Part shown: positions 1-8,398 of the stretch, piece by piece
Layout: every line of letters starts with the position of its first letter
Position numbering within the stretch: position 1 is the first letter of the stretch
Assembly: GCF_000484535.1 (NCBI RefSeq)
Contig: NC_022600.1
Span: 3,410,001 to 3,474,000, forward strand
Length of the DNA stretch: 64,000 nucleotides
Origin: Gloeobacter kilaueensis JS1
GTDB lineage: Bacteria > Cyanobacteriota > Cyanobacteriia > Gloeobacterales > Gloeobacteraceae
Reading direction: 5' to 3'
Program-made: the position numbers and the translations under genes
Notes under the pieces: model-generated
Database searches by the model: none
What the model was told of the DNA's origin: nothing
Seen by the model: the letters and a program-made list of their open reading frames with translations, nothing else

Positions 1-429
1 ATCGGTGGAGTGAATGTCGCGGTAGTTGCCGGTCTCGATGTAGCTCCACTGCGGAAAGCTATCGAGGTAGTAGGAGCTTTCGTCCTTGCGGTGGCCGATG
101 ATCGCCACGGCGCTGTCGTCGTCGGCGATGGCGAGCACTTTTTGCTGAATATCGGCTACCCAGAGGTTGTCGCTGTAGAGCTGGTCGCGCACCGGTACAA
201 AGTGAATGCGCGCCAGCAGCTCCGGCTCGTCCTTGAGGGTCTGGCGGATCATCTGCTCCCGCTGGGCCGAGGTCCAGGGGTTCTTGATATTCGGTGCCGT
301 CCGGTGGCTGCCGATAACGATAATCAGCCTTTCGGCTTCCTCCAGGGCAATGCGCACACTCTGAAGGTGGCCGAGATGAAACGGCTGAAAGCGACCAATA
401 TAGATGCAAAAGTCGTATTTTTTGCGCAT
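1..429 (-). CDS. nadM: NMN adenylyltransferase (NadM-type), 3' part cut by window edge
   Basis: Makes NAD from nicotinamide mononucleotide and ATP in the cytoplasm. The ATG at 429 opens a frame that stays open to base 1, so 143 residues are visible and the end lies outside the window. Near the N-terminus the protein reads IGRFQPFHLGHL, the nucleotidyltransferase motif GxFxPxHxGH, followed by a GSHRTAPNIKNPW segment typical of the NadM family. Cyanobacterial members usually continue into a Nudix hydrolase domain; that part would lie off the window and cannot be checked. The gene is divergent from the hypothetical gene at 553. Confidence 0.9.
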   Translation of the reverse strand, partial: MRKKYDFCIYIGRFQPFHLGHLQSVRIALEEAERLIIVIGSHRTAPNIKNPWTSAQREQMIRQTLKDEPELLARIHFVPVRDQLYSDNLWVADIQQKVLAIADDDSAVAIIGHRKDESSYYLDSFPQWSYIETGNYRDIHSTD

Positions 430-440
430 CGCAGGCTCCC

Positions 441-479
441 TGTGATGAAAAAATCCTCTCTCCGAGGATTAAAATCACA
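441..479 (-). promoter_or_regulatory. hairpin with U-tract in the nadM leader
   Basis: On the minus strand a 7-bp stem (AATCCTC / GAGGATT, loop 459-463) at 452-470 is followed by a run of T, and a second pair TGTGAT / ATCACA (441-446 with 474-479) can enclose it. It lies 12 to 50 bases upstream of the nadM start. It looks like a terminator or attenuator placed in the leader. No known riboswitch core was recognised. Confidence 0.4.
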
Positions 480-552
480 TTCCCACAGGCGGCCCATAAT
501 TGCAAGGGCTGAGCGAACTGGTACCCTGAAGGGAGGCTTTGATCTCGACTGA

Positions 553-1158
553 ATGTCTGTTTCCCCGAGGCTGCTTCAACTTTTTCGTGAGCGGCACCCG
601 ACCGGCACCGTCGTCGCCGAGTTGTTGCGCTTTGACGCCGGGGCGTACACCGTCCGCGCCGAGGTGCGCATCGACCGCAACTGGGTGCTCGCCTCGGGCC
701 TGGCTGTTCACGCCGACATCGAAAAGGCCGAGGAGCGGGCGATCGAGCGGGCCTTGCAGGTGGCCGGATTTGCCCTGTTCGACCAGCGTGGACGCGAGCC
801 GACGGGCGATTCTTTTGCCCTGCCGTCTGCCCCGGCCCGGCCAGGCGAGGTGAACCACGCCCCCACCAACGGTTCTCTGCCCGTCTACGAAGAAGAAGCG
901 CCGTCGCTGCTCGCGAGCAGCAACGGCCACAGCTACGAGTTGGAGCCGCCGGTGGACCTCTCGGACCTGCTTGCCCAGACCGACGTGCAGATGCAGCGCA
1001 TCGGCTGGAGTTCAAAGGAAGGGCGCGACTACCTGCAGCGGACCTTCGGCAAAAATACGCGCTCGCAGTTGGAGGCAGGCGAGTTGCAGGCGTTCTTGCG
1101 CCACCTCAAGTCCCAGCCCAACCACCTGCCCCGCCGCAATCAACCGGCACCATTCTGA
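553..1158 (+). CDS. conserved hypothetical protein, cyanobacterial type
   Basis: A 201-residue soluble protein of unknown function. The N-terminal 75 residues have the alternating beta/alpha look of a small nucleic-acid-binding fold ([17 protein letters not shown], then a helix with [12 protein letters not shown]). A low-complexity linker follows, and the C-terminus has a short helical module ([17 protein letters not shown], then [12 protein letters not shown]). This layout is familiar from cyanobacterial hypotheticals, but I cannot assign a function. Its TGA overlaps the pyrF ATG (TGATG), so the two are translationally coupled. Confidence 0.75.
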   Translation: MSVSPRLLQLFRERHPTGTVVAELLRFDAGAYTVRAEVRIDRNWVLASGLAVHADIEKAEERAIERALQVAGFALFDQRGREPTGDSFALPSAPARPGEVNHAPTNGSLPVYEEEAPSLLASSNGHSYELEPPVDLSDLLAQTDVQMQRIGWSSKEGRDYLQRTFGKNTRSQLEAGELQAFLRHLKSQPNHLPRRNQPAPF

Positions 1159-1874
1159 TGATTCCAGTTGCCGAACGGATCATTGTCGCCCTCGATGTGC
1201 CCGACGCCCCGACGGCCTGGCAGTGGGTGCAGCGCCTGCCCCAGGTCCGCTTCTGGAAAGTCGGCCTTGAGCTGTTTGTTGCCGCCGGCCCCGGACTGGT
1301 GAAAGATCTCAAGGCTCAGGGACTGCGGGTGTTTCTCGATCTCAAGTTGCACGATATTCCCAACACGGTCGCCGGAGCCTGCCGCCGGGTGACGCACCTG
1401 GGAGCGGACTTGCTCACCGTTCACGCCGCCGGTGGCACCGCCATGCTGAGGGCGGCAGCCGATGCGTGTGCGAGGGAAGCGGAGCACCTGGGCATCCCCG
1501 CTCCAGCGGTGCTCGCCGTCACCCTGCTCACCAGTCTGGACGAGACAGTTCTAAAAGATGAGCTGCTCATCGAGCAGAGCCCAACCGATTACGTCGCCCA
1601 CCTGGCCGGTCTTGCCCTGGCGGGGGGCGTTCCAGGGATCGTCTGTTCTCCCCACGAAGCGGAGGCGGTGCGTGCCCGGCTCGGCGACAAATTGCTCATC
1701 GTCACCCCCGGCATCCGGCCTGCCGGTGCCGAGGTCGCCGACCAGCGCCGGACCTGCACACCCCTCCAGGCGATCCGAGCGGGGGCCGATTATCTGGTGG
1801 TGGGCCGGCCCGTGCTCGCCGCCCCCGATCCAGCCGCTGCCTTCGCGGCCATCGTCGAGGAGATTGCCCTGTGA
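1158..1874 (+). CDS. pyrF: orotidine 5'-phosphate decarboxylase
   Basis: Decarboxylates OMP to UMP, the last step of de novo pyrimidine synthesis. The 238-residue length fits the family. The catalytic D-x-K-x-x-D motif is present as [11 protein letters not shown], and the phosphate-binding end is present as TPGIRPAG and VVGRPV. The start is coupled by TGATG to the upstream gene, and the stop overlaps the next gene as GTGA, so 553-2401 reads as one operon. Confidence 0.96.
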   Translation: MIPVAERIIVALDVPDAPTAWQWVQRLPQVRFWKVGLELFVAAGPGLVKDLKAQGLRVFLDLKLHDIPNTVAGACRRVTHLGADLLTVHAAGGTAMLRAAADACAREAEHLGIPAPAVLAVTLLTSLDETVLKDELLIEQSPTDYVAHLAGLALAGGVPGIVCSPHEAEAVRARLGDKLLIVTPGIRPAGAEVADQRRTCTPLQAIRAGADYLVVGRPVLAAPDPAAAFAAIVEEIAL

Positions 1875-2401
1875 AACCCAGGCTCATCCTCGCCCTCGCT
1901 GCCGGACTGCTACTGCTCAACGTTCTTGTTGCCCAGGCAGAAAATAGCCCGCTCGCGGTGGACGAACTTTCGACCCGGCTCACCGCAGCCTTGCCCGATT
2001 ACGTCAACCGCGAGTACGCCCGAGCGCGCTCAGACTGGCATCTGGTGCTCACGAGCAACCCCCGCGTCGCCCACGGTCCGGGCGACAGCTACGCGATCGC
2101 CTTCGTCACCCTTGAGCGAATTTTTCAAAAGGGCCGGCTGGTGCCGGTGCTCATCGACCGCACGATCCGCGTCGCCCCGAGTGGTGGGCGCTGGTGGTTG
2201 AGCGATGTGCGCACCGTCTTTCGTCCGATTCCCGAAGCACTCGACAGCAAGCTCGGCCCCTACCTGGGCGATTATCCAAAACCCCAGTCCGACCCGCCCA
2301 CCATCGACGCTCTGCCGCCTTACACGGTGGTCGAGAGTGCCTTCAGCAAGGCAGTCACTACCTGGCTGCGGGATATCCAGACAACCAGCGATCAGTACTA
2401 A
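1871..2401 (+). CDS. exported conserved hypothetical protein
   Basis: A 176-residue protein with a clear Sec signal peptide ([23 protein letters not shown], cleavage expected after residue 23). The mature part is about 150 residues, without cysteines in a pattern or a recognised catalytic motif. It contains beta-rich segments such as [11 protein letters not shown] and [13 protein letters not shown]. The GTG start overlaps the pyrF stop by four bases. Function unknown; a periplasmic location is inferred. Confidence 0.75.
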   Translation: MKPRLILALAAGLLLLNVLVAQAENSPLAVDELSTRLTAALPDYVNREYARARSDWHLVLTSNPRVAHGPGDSYAIAFVTLERIFQKGRLVPVLIDRTIRVAPSGGRWWLSDVRTVFRPIPEALDSKLGPYLGDYPKPQSDPPTIDALPPYTVVESAFSKAVTTWLRDIQTTSDQY

Positions 2402-2426
2402 AGAAAACGTTCATCGCCACTGGACG

Positions 2427-2455
2427 TTGACAAACAGTCGCCGCTTATTGATAAT
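2427..2455 (+). promoter_or_regulatory. sigma70-type promoter for the cupredoxin gene
   Basis: TTGACA at 2427-2432 and GATAAT at 2450-2455 are separated by 17 bases, a near-consensus housekeeping promoter. It lies about 70 bases before the cupredoxin ATG, with an AGGAG ribosome site at about 2514-2518. Confidence 0.65.
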
Positions 2456-2526
2456 AACTTGCGGTAAGCGACGGGCTTTTCCGTCCCACCGGCCCGCTAT
2501 CACCCGTTTTAACCAGGAGACACCTC

Positions 2527-2913
2527 ATGCTGCGACGGTCTGTACCCGCCCTGCTGCTTGCTTTTGCTGCCTTTGCTTCGGCTGGGGTAGCTGCCGACAT
2601 GAAAAAGCCGGTCGATGTCAAGATTACGCTCGGCGAATACACAGTCGAGTCATCGCTGACCAGCTTTGAGAAGGGCGTCCCTTATCACTTCATAATTGAG
2701 AATGCTGGACAAAGAGAACACGAGTGGATGATCATCCCGCGCAGCGAGCGCGATACCAAAAAGGCGCTCATCGAAGTCGAAGAAGACGATCTCAAGCCCG
2801 GTGCCACGGCGGTGCGCGACTTTACATTCAAAGAGGCAGGCGAGTTTGAATTCGCCTGCCACGTTGGTCGCCACTACTCGAAGGGCATGGTGCTCGCGAT
2901 CACCGTCAAGTAA
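2527..2913 (+). CDS. exported cupredoxin-fold type 1 copper protein
   Basis: A 128-residue protein with a signal peptide ending near residue 23 (SAGVAA) and a single cupredoxin domain. The four likely copper ligands are His65 (in QREHEW), Cys111, His116 and Met121 (CHVGRHYSKGM), a spaced C-x4-H-x4-M loop. It is not canonical plastocyanin, whose loop differs. Periplasmic electron transfer or copper handling is the likely role. A strong promoter and an AGGAG site precede it. Confidence 0.85.
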   Translation: MLRRSVPALLLAFAAFASAGVAADMKKPVDVKITLGEYTVESSLTSFEKGVPYHFIIENAGQREHEWMIIPRSERDTKKALIEVEEDDLKPGATAVRDFTFKEAGEFEFACHVGRHYSKGMVLAITVK

Positions 2914-2924
2914 CCCCGGAGAGT

Positions 2925-3377
2925 CTACTCGGCTTTTTTGGTTTCTCCTTCGATAGCGAGGGTGCGGCCTGCAAGGGCAACCTGGCCCTGCAGGCGGCCA
3001 CCAGCCACGCTCGCTTCGAGGGTTACGGGTTGCTTTTCTTTGCAGGTGCCGAGGCTGATTCTGCCTGCGAGATGCACCTTTGCGGACTCGACCTGCCCGT
3101 GGAGCAGGCCGTTGCCCTTGAGGGCGCGGGTGAGCAGGTTCTTTTTGGCGTCGGCGGGCACGATGTCAGCTCCCAGGTAGCTGCCGGACTGGCCAACCAC
3201 CAGCAGGGGCGGCTCGCTGAAGCAGTCGCCGGGTAGTCCCCTCACGACGTACTGGCCACCGATCGCCTCGGGGGCGCGCAGGTGGGTCGAACCGTAACTG
3301 GCGATAGCGCTGAAGGCGGCGACGATGAACCCGATCATGCCGATGTAGAGGGCGACGGTTTTGGGGTTGGCTTTCAT
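2925..3377 (-). CDS. membrane-anchored hypothetical protein beside antiporter
   Basis: A 150-residue protein with one N-terminal membrane segment (residues about 8-28, ALYIGMIGFIVAAFSAIASY) and a soluble beta-rich domain containing two cysteines (GDCFSEPP and GTCKEKQP) that could form a disulfide outside the membrane. It starts six bases after the antiporter stop on the same strand, so the two are probably cotranscribed and may work together. No family recognised. Confidence 0.7.
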   Translation of the reverse strand: MKANPKTVALYIGMIGFIVAAFSAIASYGSTHLRAPEAIGGQYVVRGLPGDCFSEPPLLVVGQSGSYLGADIVPADAKKNLLTRALKGNGLLHGQVESAKVHLAGRISLGTCKEKQPVTLEASVAGGRLQGQVALAGRTLAIEGETKKAE

Positions 3378-3383
3378 GGCTGG

Positions 3384-5579
3384 CTACTCCGAGGCGGTGG
3401 TCACAATCGCCGGGCGCTCGCCGATGAGCGATTGCAGGTGGGGCGTCGCATCTTTGTGGTGCTTGACGATGAGAAGAGAAGTCTGGCAGCGGGTGGCCAG
3501 CTCGTCGGTGCTCTTACCGAAGATGTGGCGATCGAGGCCCCAGCGGGCGCTGGTGCCGACGACCAGCAGATCGGCGCTGCGGCTCGCTTCGACCGTATCG
3601 CTGAGCGGATCGCCCAGGATAGGCGAGACCTCGATCCCAAGGCGCTCCTGGAAAAGCGCAATCAGATCGCCCACCTCCCGGCTGAGGGCTACCGCCTGCA
3701 GCACCCGCAGACTCGCCCCACAGCCGAGGGCGAGGCGCAGGGCGATCTCGACGGCGAGCCGGTCGTGGATCGTGCCGGAGTAGGGAACGACAATCCGCGA
3801 GCGCGCTTCGAGTTTGAGACCCCGGTCGATGAAGACCGCCACATCGGCGGGGGCGGCTTCGAGGATGGGCCGCACATTGCCGCCCAGCAGATCCTGGGTG
3901 AAGGTGGGCCGGTGCCAGCCTAAGAGCACCAGGTCGGCGTGGTATGCCTGGGTGATCCGGCGGATGTCGCCGGGGATGTCGTCGGAGAGCTGGCTCATCG
4001 AATGCACCTGCTGATGCTTCACGATCACCCGCCGCACGAGAGCGTCGAGGCGCTCACGGCTCTGGCTTACCAGCTTCTCGGCCTGCTCCGGTAAACTCTC
4101 AAAGCTGTACTCGTCGCCCAATCGCACCAGGTTGACCGGATAGATGCGCGAGGCGGACGCCTCCGGCAGGGTGAGAGATTGGGCCATTTGCAACAGTCCC
4201 AGTTGGGAATCGGGGTTGGCCACCGGCACGACGATCGAATAGGTGCTTGCCGGATCGGCTGCCTGCAGGTAGACTTCTTCCTCCTCTTCGCTCACCACGC
4301 CGAAGCGGTCCTGGGGATAGATCCATTCGAGGATGGGGGTGGTGGCAAAGGTAGTCACCAGCGCCATGATCACCATCATCGCGAACAGGGCCGGGGAAAT
4401 GACGCCCAGATCGAGGCCGATATTGAGGATGATCAGTTCCATCAGGCCACGCGTGTTCATCAGCACGCCGAGGGCAGAAGATTCGCGCCAGTTCAACCCC
4501 GAGAGTTTCGCCGAGAGGCTTGAGCCGCCGAACTTGCCCAGGGTGGCGGCGAGCACCACCAGGGCACAGTCGAGCCACAGCGAGGAGTTATTTAATAGAC
4601 CGAACTGGGTGCGCAGGCCGGTGTAGGCAAAGAAAATCGGCAGCAAAAAGACGACTGTAAAATCTTCGGTCTTCTCGGCCAGATCGCGCACGAAGACGCG
4701 GCGCTGGGGCATGACCGCACCAAAGAGAAACGCGCCGAAGATATTGTGGATGCCGATGAGTTCTGTGATCGTGGCGGAGATGATGAGGCCAATAAAGATC
4801 ACCGCTACCCACAGTTGCGTCAGCCGACCGTTGTTGCTCTTTTCGACAAAATCAGCCAGTTGGGCGAGCAGCGTGCGGCCAACGGTGAGCATAAAGCCGA
4901 TATAGACCACTGCTAAAAGCGTCGTCGGCACCGCCCCCAGCAAGTCGCCCGAGCGCACCACCGAAATCACAAAGGCGAGCAGACACCAGGCAGTGACATC
5001 ATCGACCGCCGCACAGGTGATGGCGATCGTTCCCAGATAAGTCTTGTGGAGGTTGCGCTCCGTCAGAATGCGCGCCAGGACCGGAAAGGCCGTCACCGAC
5101 ATCGCCGCGCCCATAAATAGCGAAAAGGACAAAAAGGGCACGGCACTGGTGGAGAGCGACTCGTAGAGGTAGAGCGCGAGCAATCCGCCCAAGAAAAAGG
5201 GCGCAATGATGCTCACATGGGAGACGACCACCGCCGCGTGGCCCTTGCCCTTGAGGTTGTCGCTGTTGAATTCAAGCCCCACCAAAAACATAAAGAACAC
5301 CAGCCCGACCTGGGCGAGGATGTTCAAGTAGGGCAGCGTCTCAGGCGGAAACAGCTGCGCCGAGAGATCCGGGGCGATCAAGCCAAAAAACGACGGCCCC
5401 AGCAAAATACCGGCGACGATTTCGCCGATGACAAGGGGCTGGCTGATCTTTTTGAACAACAGCCCGACGCCCCGCGAGAGGGCGATGATGATGCCGATTT
5501 GAATCAGCAGCAACATGACGATGTTGGCTTCCGCCGGTGCCGCTGTCGCTGCCAGCAGGGGTGAGCTAGCGATCCACAT
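3384..5579 (-). CDS. CPA2-family cation/proton antiporter with universal stress domains
   Basis: A 731-residue protein. Residues about 20-420 form the polytopic KefB/NhaS-type exchanger (QPLVIGEIVAGILLGPS, then the ion-site region ITCAAVDDVTAWCLLA, with the DD pair typical of electrogenic members). Residues about 445-725 form two universal-stress-protein-like domains (YSIVVPVANPDSQLG and SRIVVPYSGTIHDRLA) that usually bind nucleotides and regulate transport. It should exchange Na+ or K+ for H+ across the plasma membrane. The small gene 2925-3377 follows it directly. The transported ion cannot be fixed from sequence. Confidence 0.92.
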   Translation of the reverse strand: MWIASSPLLAATAAPAEANIVMLLLIQIGIIIALSRGVGLLFKKISQPLVIGEIVAGILLGPSFFGLIAPDLSAQLFPPETLPYLNILAQVGLVFFMFLVGLEFNSDNLKGKGHAAVVVSHVSIIAPFFLGGLLALYLYESLSTSAVPFLSFSLFMGAAMSVTAFPVLARILTERNLHKTYLGTIAITCAAVDDVTAWCLLAFVISVVRSGDLLGAVPTTLLAVVYIGFMLTVGRTLLAQLADFVEKSNNGRLTQLWVAVIFIGLIISATITELIGIHNIFGAFLFGAVMPQRRVFVRDLAEKTEDFTVVFLLPIFFAYTGLRTQFGLLNNSSLWLDCALVVLAATLGKFGGSSLSAKLSGLNWRESSALGVLMNTRGLMELIILNIGLDLGVISPALFAMMVIMALVTTFATTPILEWIYPQDRFGVVSEEEEEVYLQAADPASTYSIVVPVANPDSQLGLLQMAQSLTLPEASASRIYPVNLVRLGDEYSFESLPEQAEKLVSQSRERLDALVRRVIVKHQQVHSMSQLSDDIPGDIRRITQAYHADLVLLGWHRPTFTQDLLGGNVRPILEAAPADVAVFIDRGLKLEARSRIVVPYSGTIHDRLAVEIALRLALGCGASLRVLQAVALSREVGDLIALFQERLGIEVSPILGDPLSDTVEASRSADLLVVGTSARWGLDRHIFGKSTDELATRCQTSLLIVKHHKDATPHLQSLIGERPAIVTTASE

Positions 5580-5827
5580 AGACAGTTCCGCCCAGATGAG
5601 GACATTCTCAGGCTAGGGCTGTCTTCTTGCTGCAGGCTATACGACAGTGAGCGTATTGTGGATAGCTCTCTCCTCTTAGTGGCCTACGTCATCCAGCAGG
5701 TTCGATCGGCATCTGCCCATTTGGGGACGAGGTTTTTGGTCAGGCACTCAAAATCGCCAAACCTTTGCTGGAACTACTCAAGCCAGGGCAAACCGTGCAT
5801 CGGTTTTACGAACTGCCAGGAGCAGAA
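5580..5827. other. intergenic stretch with a start-less open frame
   Basis: Lies between the divergent antiporter start and the M16 peptidase stop. A plus-strand frame at about 5666-5863 is open for roughly 65 codons and has a protein-like middle (ICPFGDEVFGQALKIAKPL), but it has no start codon and runs into the peptidase gene. It may be a gene remnant. Nothing else is recognisable here. Confidence 0.2.
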
Positions 5828-7063
5828 TCAGATCAACGCTGGCACTTCGGCGGGGCCGACCAGTGAGACGAGGGGTTCTGTGAAAGTGCGCTCGGCGGCG
5901 GCGCGCAGATCCTCGGGGCGCAGGCGGGCAATCGCCTCGGTATAGGTGCGATCAAAGTCGGCTCCCACCCCGATCGCCTCGTACCAGCCCCATAGCTGGC
6001 TCACCTGGCTGTTGGTCTGCTTGCCCAGGGCGTACTGGCCGAGAAACTTGTTCTTGGCGATCTGCAATTCTTCTTCGCTCAGGTCGATCTGGGTGAGCCG
6101 CTTTGCCTCGAAGCGCAGGCTCTGCTCGCAGGTGCGCGTATTTTCGGGGGCGGTGCCGATGTAGGTGACGAAGTGGGAGCGATCGACCCTGGTCGGGAAA
6201 AAGGCGGAGACTTCGTAGGCCAGACCGCGCTTTTCGCGCAACTCGGTAAATAGACGGCTCGAAAGGCCGTTGCCCAGGTAGGTGCCGATGAGCTTGAGGG
6301 CGGCAAAATCCGCTTCACCGACAGCCACCGCCGGATAACCCACCAGGACCATGCTCTGCTGGGTGGGCTGCACCGTCTGCACCGTTTGCTGAGCCGGGAT
6401 CAAGACCGCAGAGGCCGGAGGCGTGGGCAGCGGCACCGCCGGAGCCTTCCAGCCCGCCAGGACCGCTTCGAGCTGCTCGACGACGGCCTCCGGTTCGACC
6501 GGGCCGACGCAGACAAAGATGGCGTTGTCGGGCCGGAAGTGAGTGCGGTAAAAAGCCAGCAACTGTTGGCGCTCGATCGCCTGGACGCTCTCCTCGGTGC
6601 CCAGTTCGGCAAAGGCGTAGGGATGCTCGCCGTAGAGGGCGCGGCGGAACTGGTTGTAGGCGACGGTAAAGGGACGCTCCTGCTGGGAGCGGATCGCCTG
6701 GAGGGTGACTTTGCGCTCGATCTCGATCTGCTCCGCCGGAAAGGTGGCTTCATTTAAGAGTTCGGCGGCGAGGGCCAGCAGGGCTGGAAAATCTTCGCCC
6801 AGGCTCTTTATCGAGAGCTGGAAGTAATCGGGGCTGCCGTCTGCTCCGAGCATCGCCCCGAGCGATTCGACGGCGTGGGCGATCGCCATCGAGTCGCGTC
6901 GCTGGGTGCCCTTGCTCAGCACCGAGGCTATCAGGTGAACGAGCCCCGGCTGGGTTTCGTGGCGGGAACCGGAACGGATAAAAAAGCGGGCGCTGACGAT
7001 ATCGACGGCAGGATTGGCAAGCACGAGCACGCGCAGGCCATTGCCGAGAACGGTACGAAACAT
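5828..7063 (-). CDS. M16 peptidase-family protein, non-catalytic subunit
   Basis: A 411-residue M16-fold protein. The zinc site HxxEH is absent: where the partner has HFLEH this protein reads LVHLIAS. The substrate-binding C-terminal half is conserved (REKRGLAYEVSAFF). In bacterial M16 heterodimers one subunit keeps the zinc and the other supplies the binding residues, so this is the likely non-catalytic half of the pair with 7070-8341. The genes are six bases apart, and this one is second in the operon. Confidence 0.9.
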   Translation of the reverse strand: MFRTVLGNGLRVLVLANPAVDIVSARFFIRSGSRHETQPGLVHLIASVLSKGTQRRDSMAIAHAVESLGAMLGADGSPDYFQLSIKSLGEDFPALLALAAELLNEATFPAEQIEIERKVTLQAIRSQQERPFTVAYNQFRRALYGEHPYAFAELGTEESVQAIERQQLLAFYRTHFRPDNAIFVCVGPVEPEAVVEQLEAVLAGWKAPAVPLPTPPASAVLIPAQQTVQTVQPTQQSMVLVGYPAVAVGEADFAALKLIGTYLGNGLSSRLFTELREKRGLAYEVSAFFPTRVDRSHFVTYIGTAPENTRTCEQSLRFEAKRLTQIDLSEEELQIAKNKFLGQYALGKQTNSQVSQLWGWYEAIGVGADFDRTYTEAIARLRPEDLRAAAERTFTEPLVSLVGPAEVPALI

Positions 7064-7069
7064 GGCACC

Positions 7070-8341
7070 TCAGAGCGATTCAGGAAGCAGGCGCAAGACG
7101 ACGGCCTTTTGCGGATCGATGTAGTGGCGGGCGATGCGCTGCAGGTCGGTGGGGCGCACCTTCTGCAGGTAAGCAGGATAATCCAGGGCCGTCTCAAGGG
7201 TGGCGACAGTGCTGTAGTAGCCGTAGAGCCCGGCCAGTTGGGCGGGGGCTTCGGTGTTAAAGACAAAGTCGTTGCGCAGGATGCGCACGGCCCGCCCTAA
7301 CTCGTCGTCGCTCACCGGCTCATCGATTAACTGGGCAAGCTGCCCGCGCACTTCGGCTTCGACCGCCTCCAACCGCTGGTGATCGGCCTGGGCGGCGATT
7401 ACGAACAGTCCCGGCTGCTTCTGGGGCATAAAGTACGCCTGGATCGAGCGCACCCAGCCTTTTTCTTCGCGCAGCGAGCGGACCAGCCGCGAGGTGCGCC
7501 CCTCCGCGAGGATGGTGGCGAGCACATCGAGGCCGATCGCCTCCTCGATGTCGGCGATGGGCGCTCCCTGCCAGGCCAGGAGGAGCCGGGGCTGCTCCAG
7601 CCGCGCCAGGGTATGGGTGTGTATACCCGGCGGCACCAGGGCCGGAGGCTGCTCTACGGAAGCTGGGATCGGCTGCCCGGCAAGATCGGCAAATTCGGCC
7701 TCACAGGCGGCGAGCATCCGCTCCTCGCTCACGCCGCCCACGATCACGGCGACCGTGTTGGCGGGCTGGTAGCGCTCGCGGTGGTAGGCGCGCATCTGAT
7801 CGGCGCTCATCGCAAGCAAGCTCTCGGCGGTACCCAGCACCGGCCTGCCGTAGGGGTGATCCGGGTACATCGTGCGCGCCAGGATCTCAAAAGCCCGGCG
7901 GTCCGGGCTGTCGTGGGAGCGGCGGATCTCTTCGAGGACGACCAGCCGCTCGCGCTCGTACTCGTCGGGCGGGATCGCCGCTCGATTGACCAGCTCGACC
8001 AGGTACGGTAGCGCCGCCTCGAAGTGCTCGTTGGCGACGGTGATGTAGTAGTGGGTGTAGTCCTGGCTGGTAGCGGCGTTGGTCACCCCGCCCCGATTTT
8101 CGATCTGCGAATCGAAGACGCCGGGGCCGAGCTTCTCGGTGCCCTTGAAGATCATGTGCTCCAGAAAGTGAGACACCCCTGCCAGAGCCTCCGGCTCGGT
8201 CCGGGCTCCGGTGCGCACCCAGAGGTCACAGGTCACGGCAGCGGCAGTAGGAATCGAACGCAAGATCAAAGTCAGCCCGTTGGGCAGGGTGCGGACGGTG
8301 CCCGCAAAGTTCTGAACGGTAGTCGATGGAGTCGCAATCAT
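7070..8341 (-). CDS. M16 family zinc metallopeptidase, catalytic subunit
   Basis: A 423-residue processing-peptidase-like protein. The inverted zinc motif HxxEH is present (His58, Glu61, His62 in SHFLEHMIFKGTE), with a glutamate-rich helix about 75 residues later (VLEEIRRSHD) supplying the third ligand. Without a signal peptide it probably works in the cytoplasm, degrading or processing peptides together with the product of the following gene. Divergent from nadE. Confidence 0.94.
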   Translation of the reverse strand: MIATPSTTVQNFAGTVRTLPNGLTLILRSIPTAAAVTCDLWVRTGARTEPEALAGVSHFLEHMIFKGTEKLGPGVFDSQIENRGGVTNAATSQDYTHYYITVANEHFEAALPYLVELVNRAAIPPDEYERERLVVLEEIRRSHDSPDRRAFEILARTMYPDHPYGRPVLGTAESLLAMSADQMRAYHRERYQPANTVAVIVGGVSEERMLAACEAEFADLAGQPIPASVEQPPALVPPGIHTHTLARLEQPRLLLAWQGAPIADIEEAIGLDVLATILAEGRTSRLVRSLREEKGWVRSIQAYFMPQKQPGLFVIAAQADHQRLEAVEAEVRGQLAQLIDEPVSDDELGRAVRILRNDFVFNTEAPAQLAGLYGYYSTVATLETALDYPAYLQKVRPTDLQRIARHYIDPQKAVVLRLLPESL

Positions 8342-8398
8342 CTTTTCATCCTAACGTTATGGTGGGCTAGAAGACGCTGCCATTCGAGGTGTGCCTTT

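Noticed and set aside
59-1015. Long minus-strand ORF of 318 codons
   Set aside because: Antisense to the 553-1158 gene and part of pyrF leader; arginine-rich composition typical of GC-rich shadow frames.
2925-2950. T-rich run between convergent genes as a terminator
   Set aside because: The run of T has no stable hairpin in front of it.
8024-8398. Long upstream extension of nadE
   Set aside because: It is antisense to the M16 peptidase gene, and the nitrilase fold begins at 8399.
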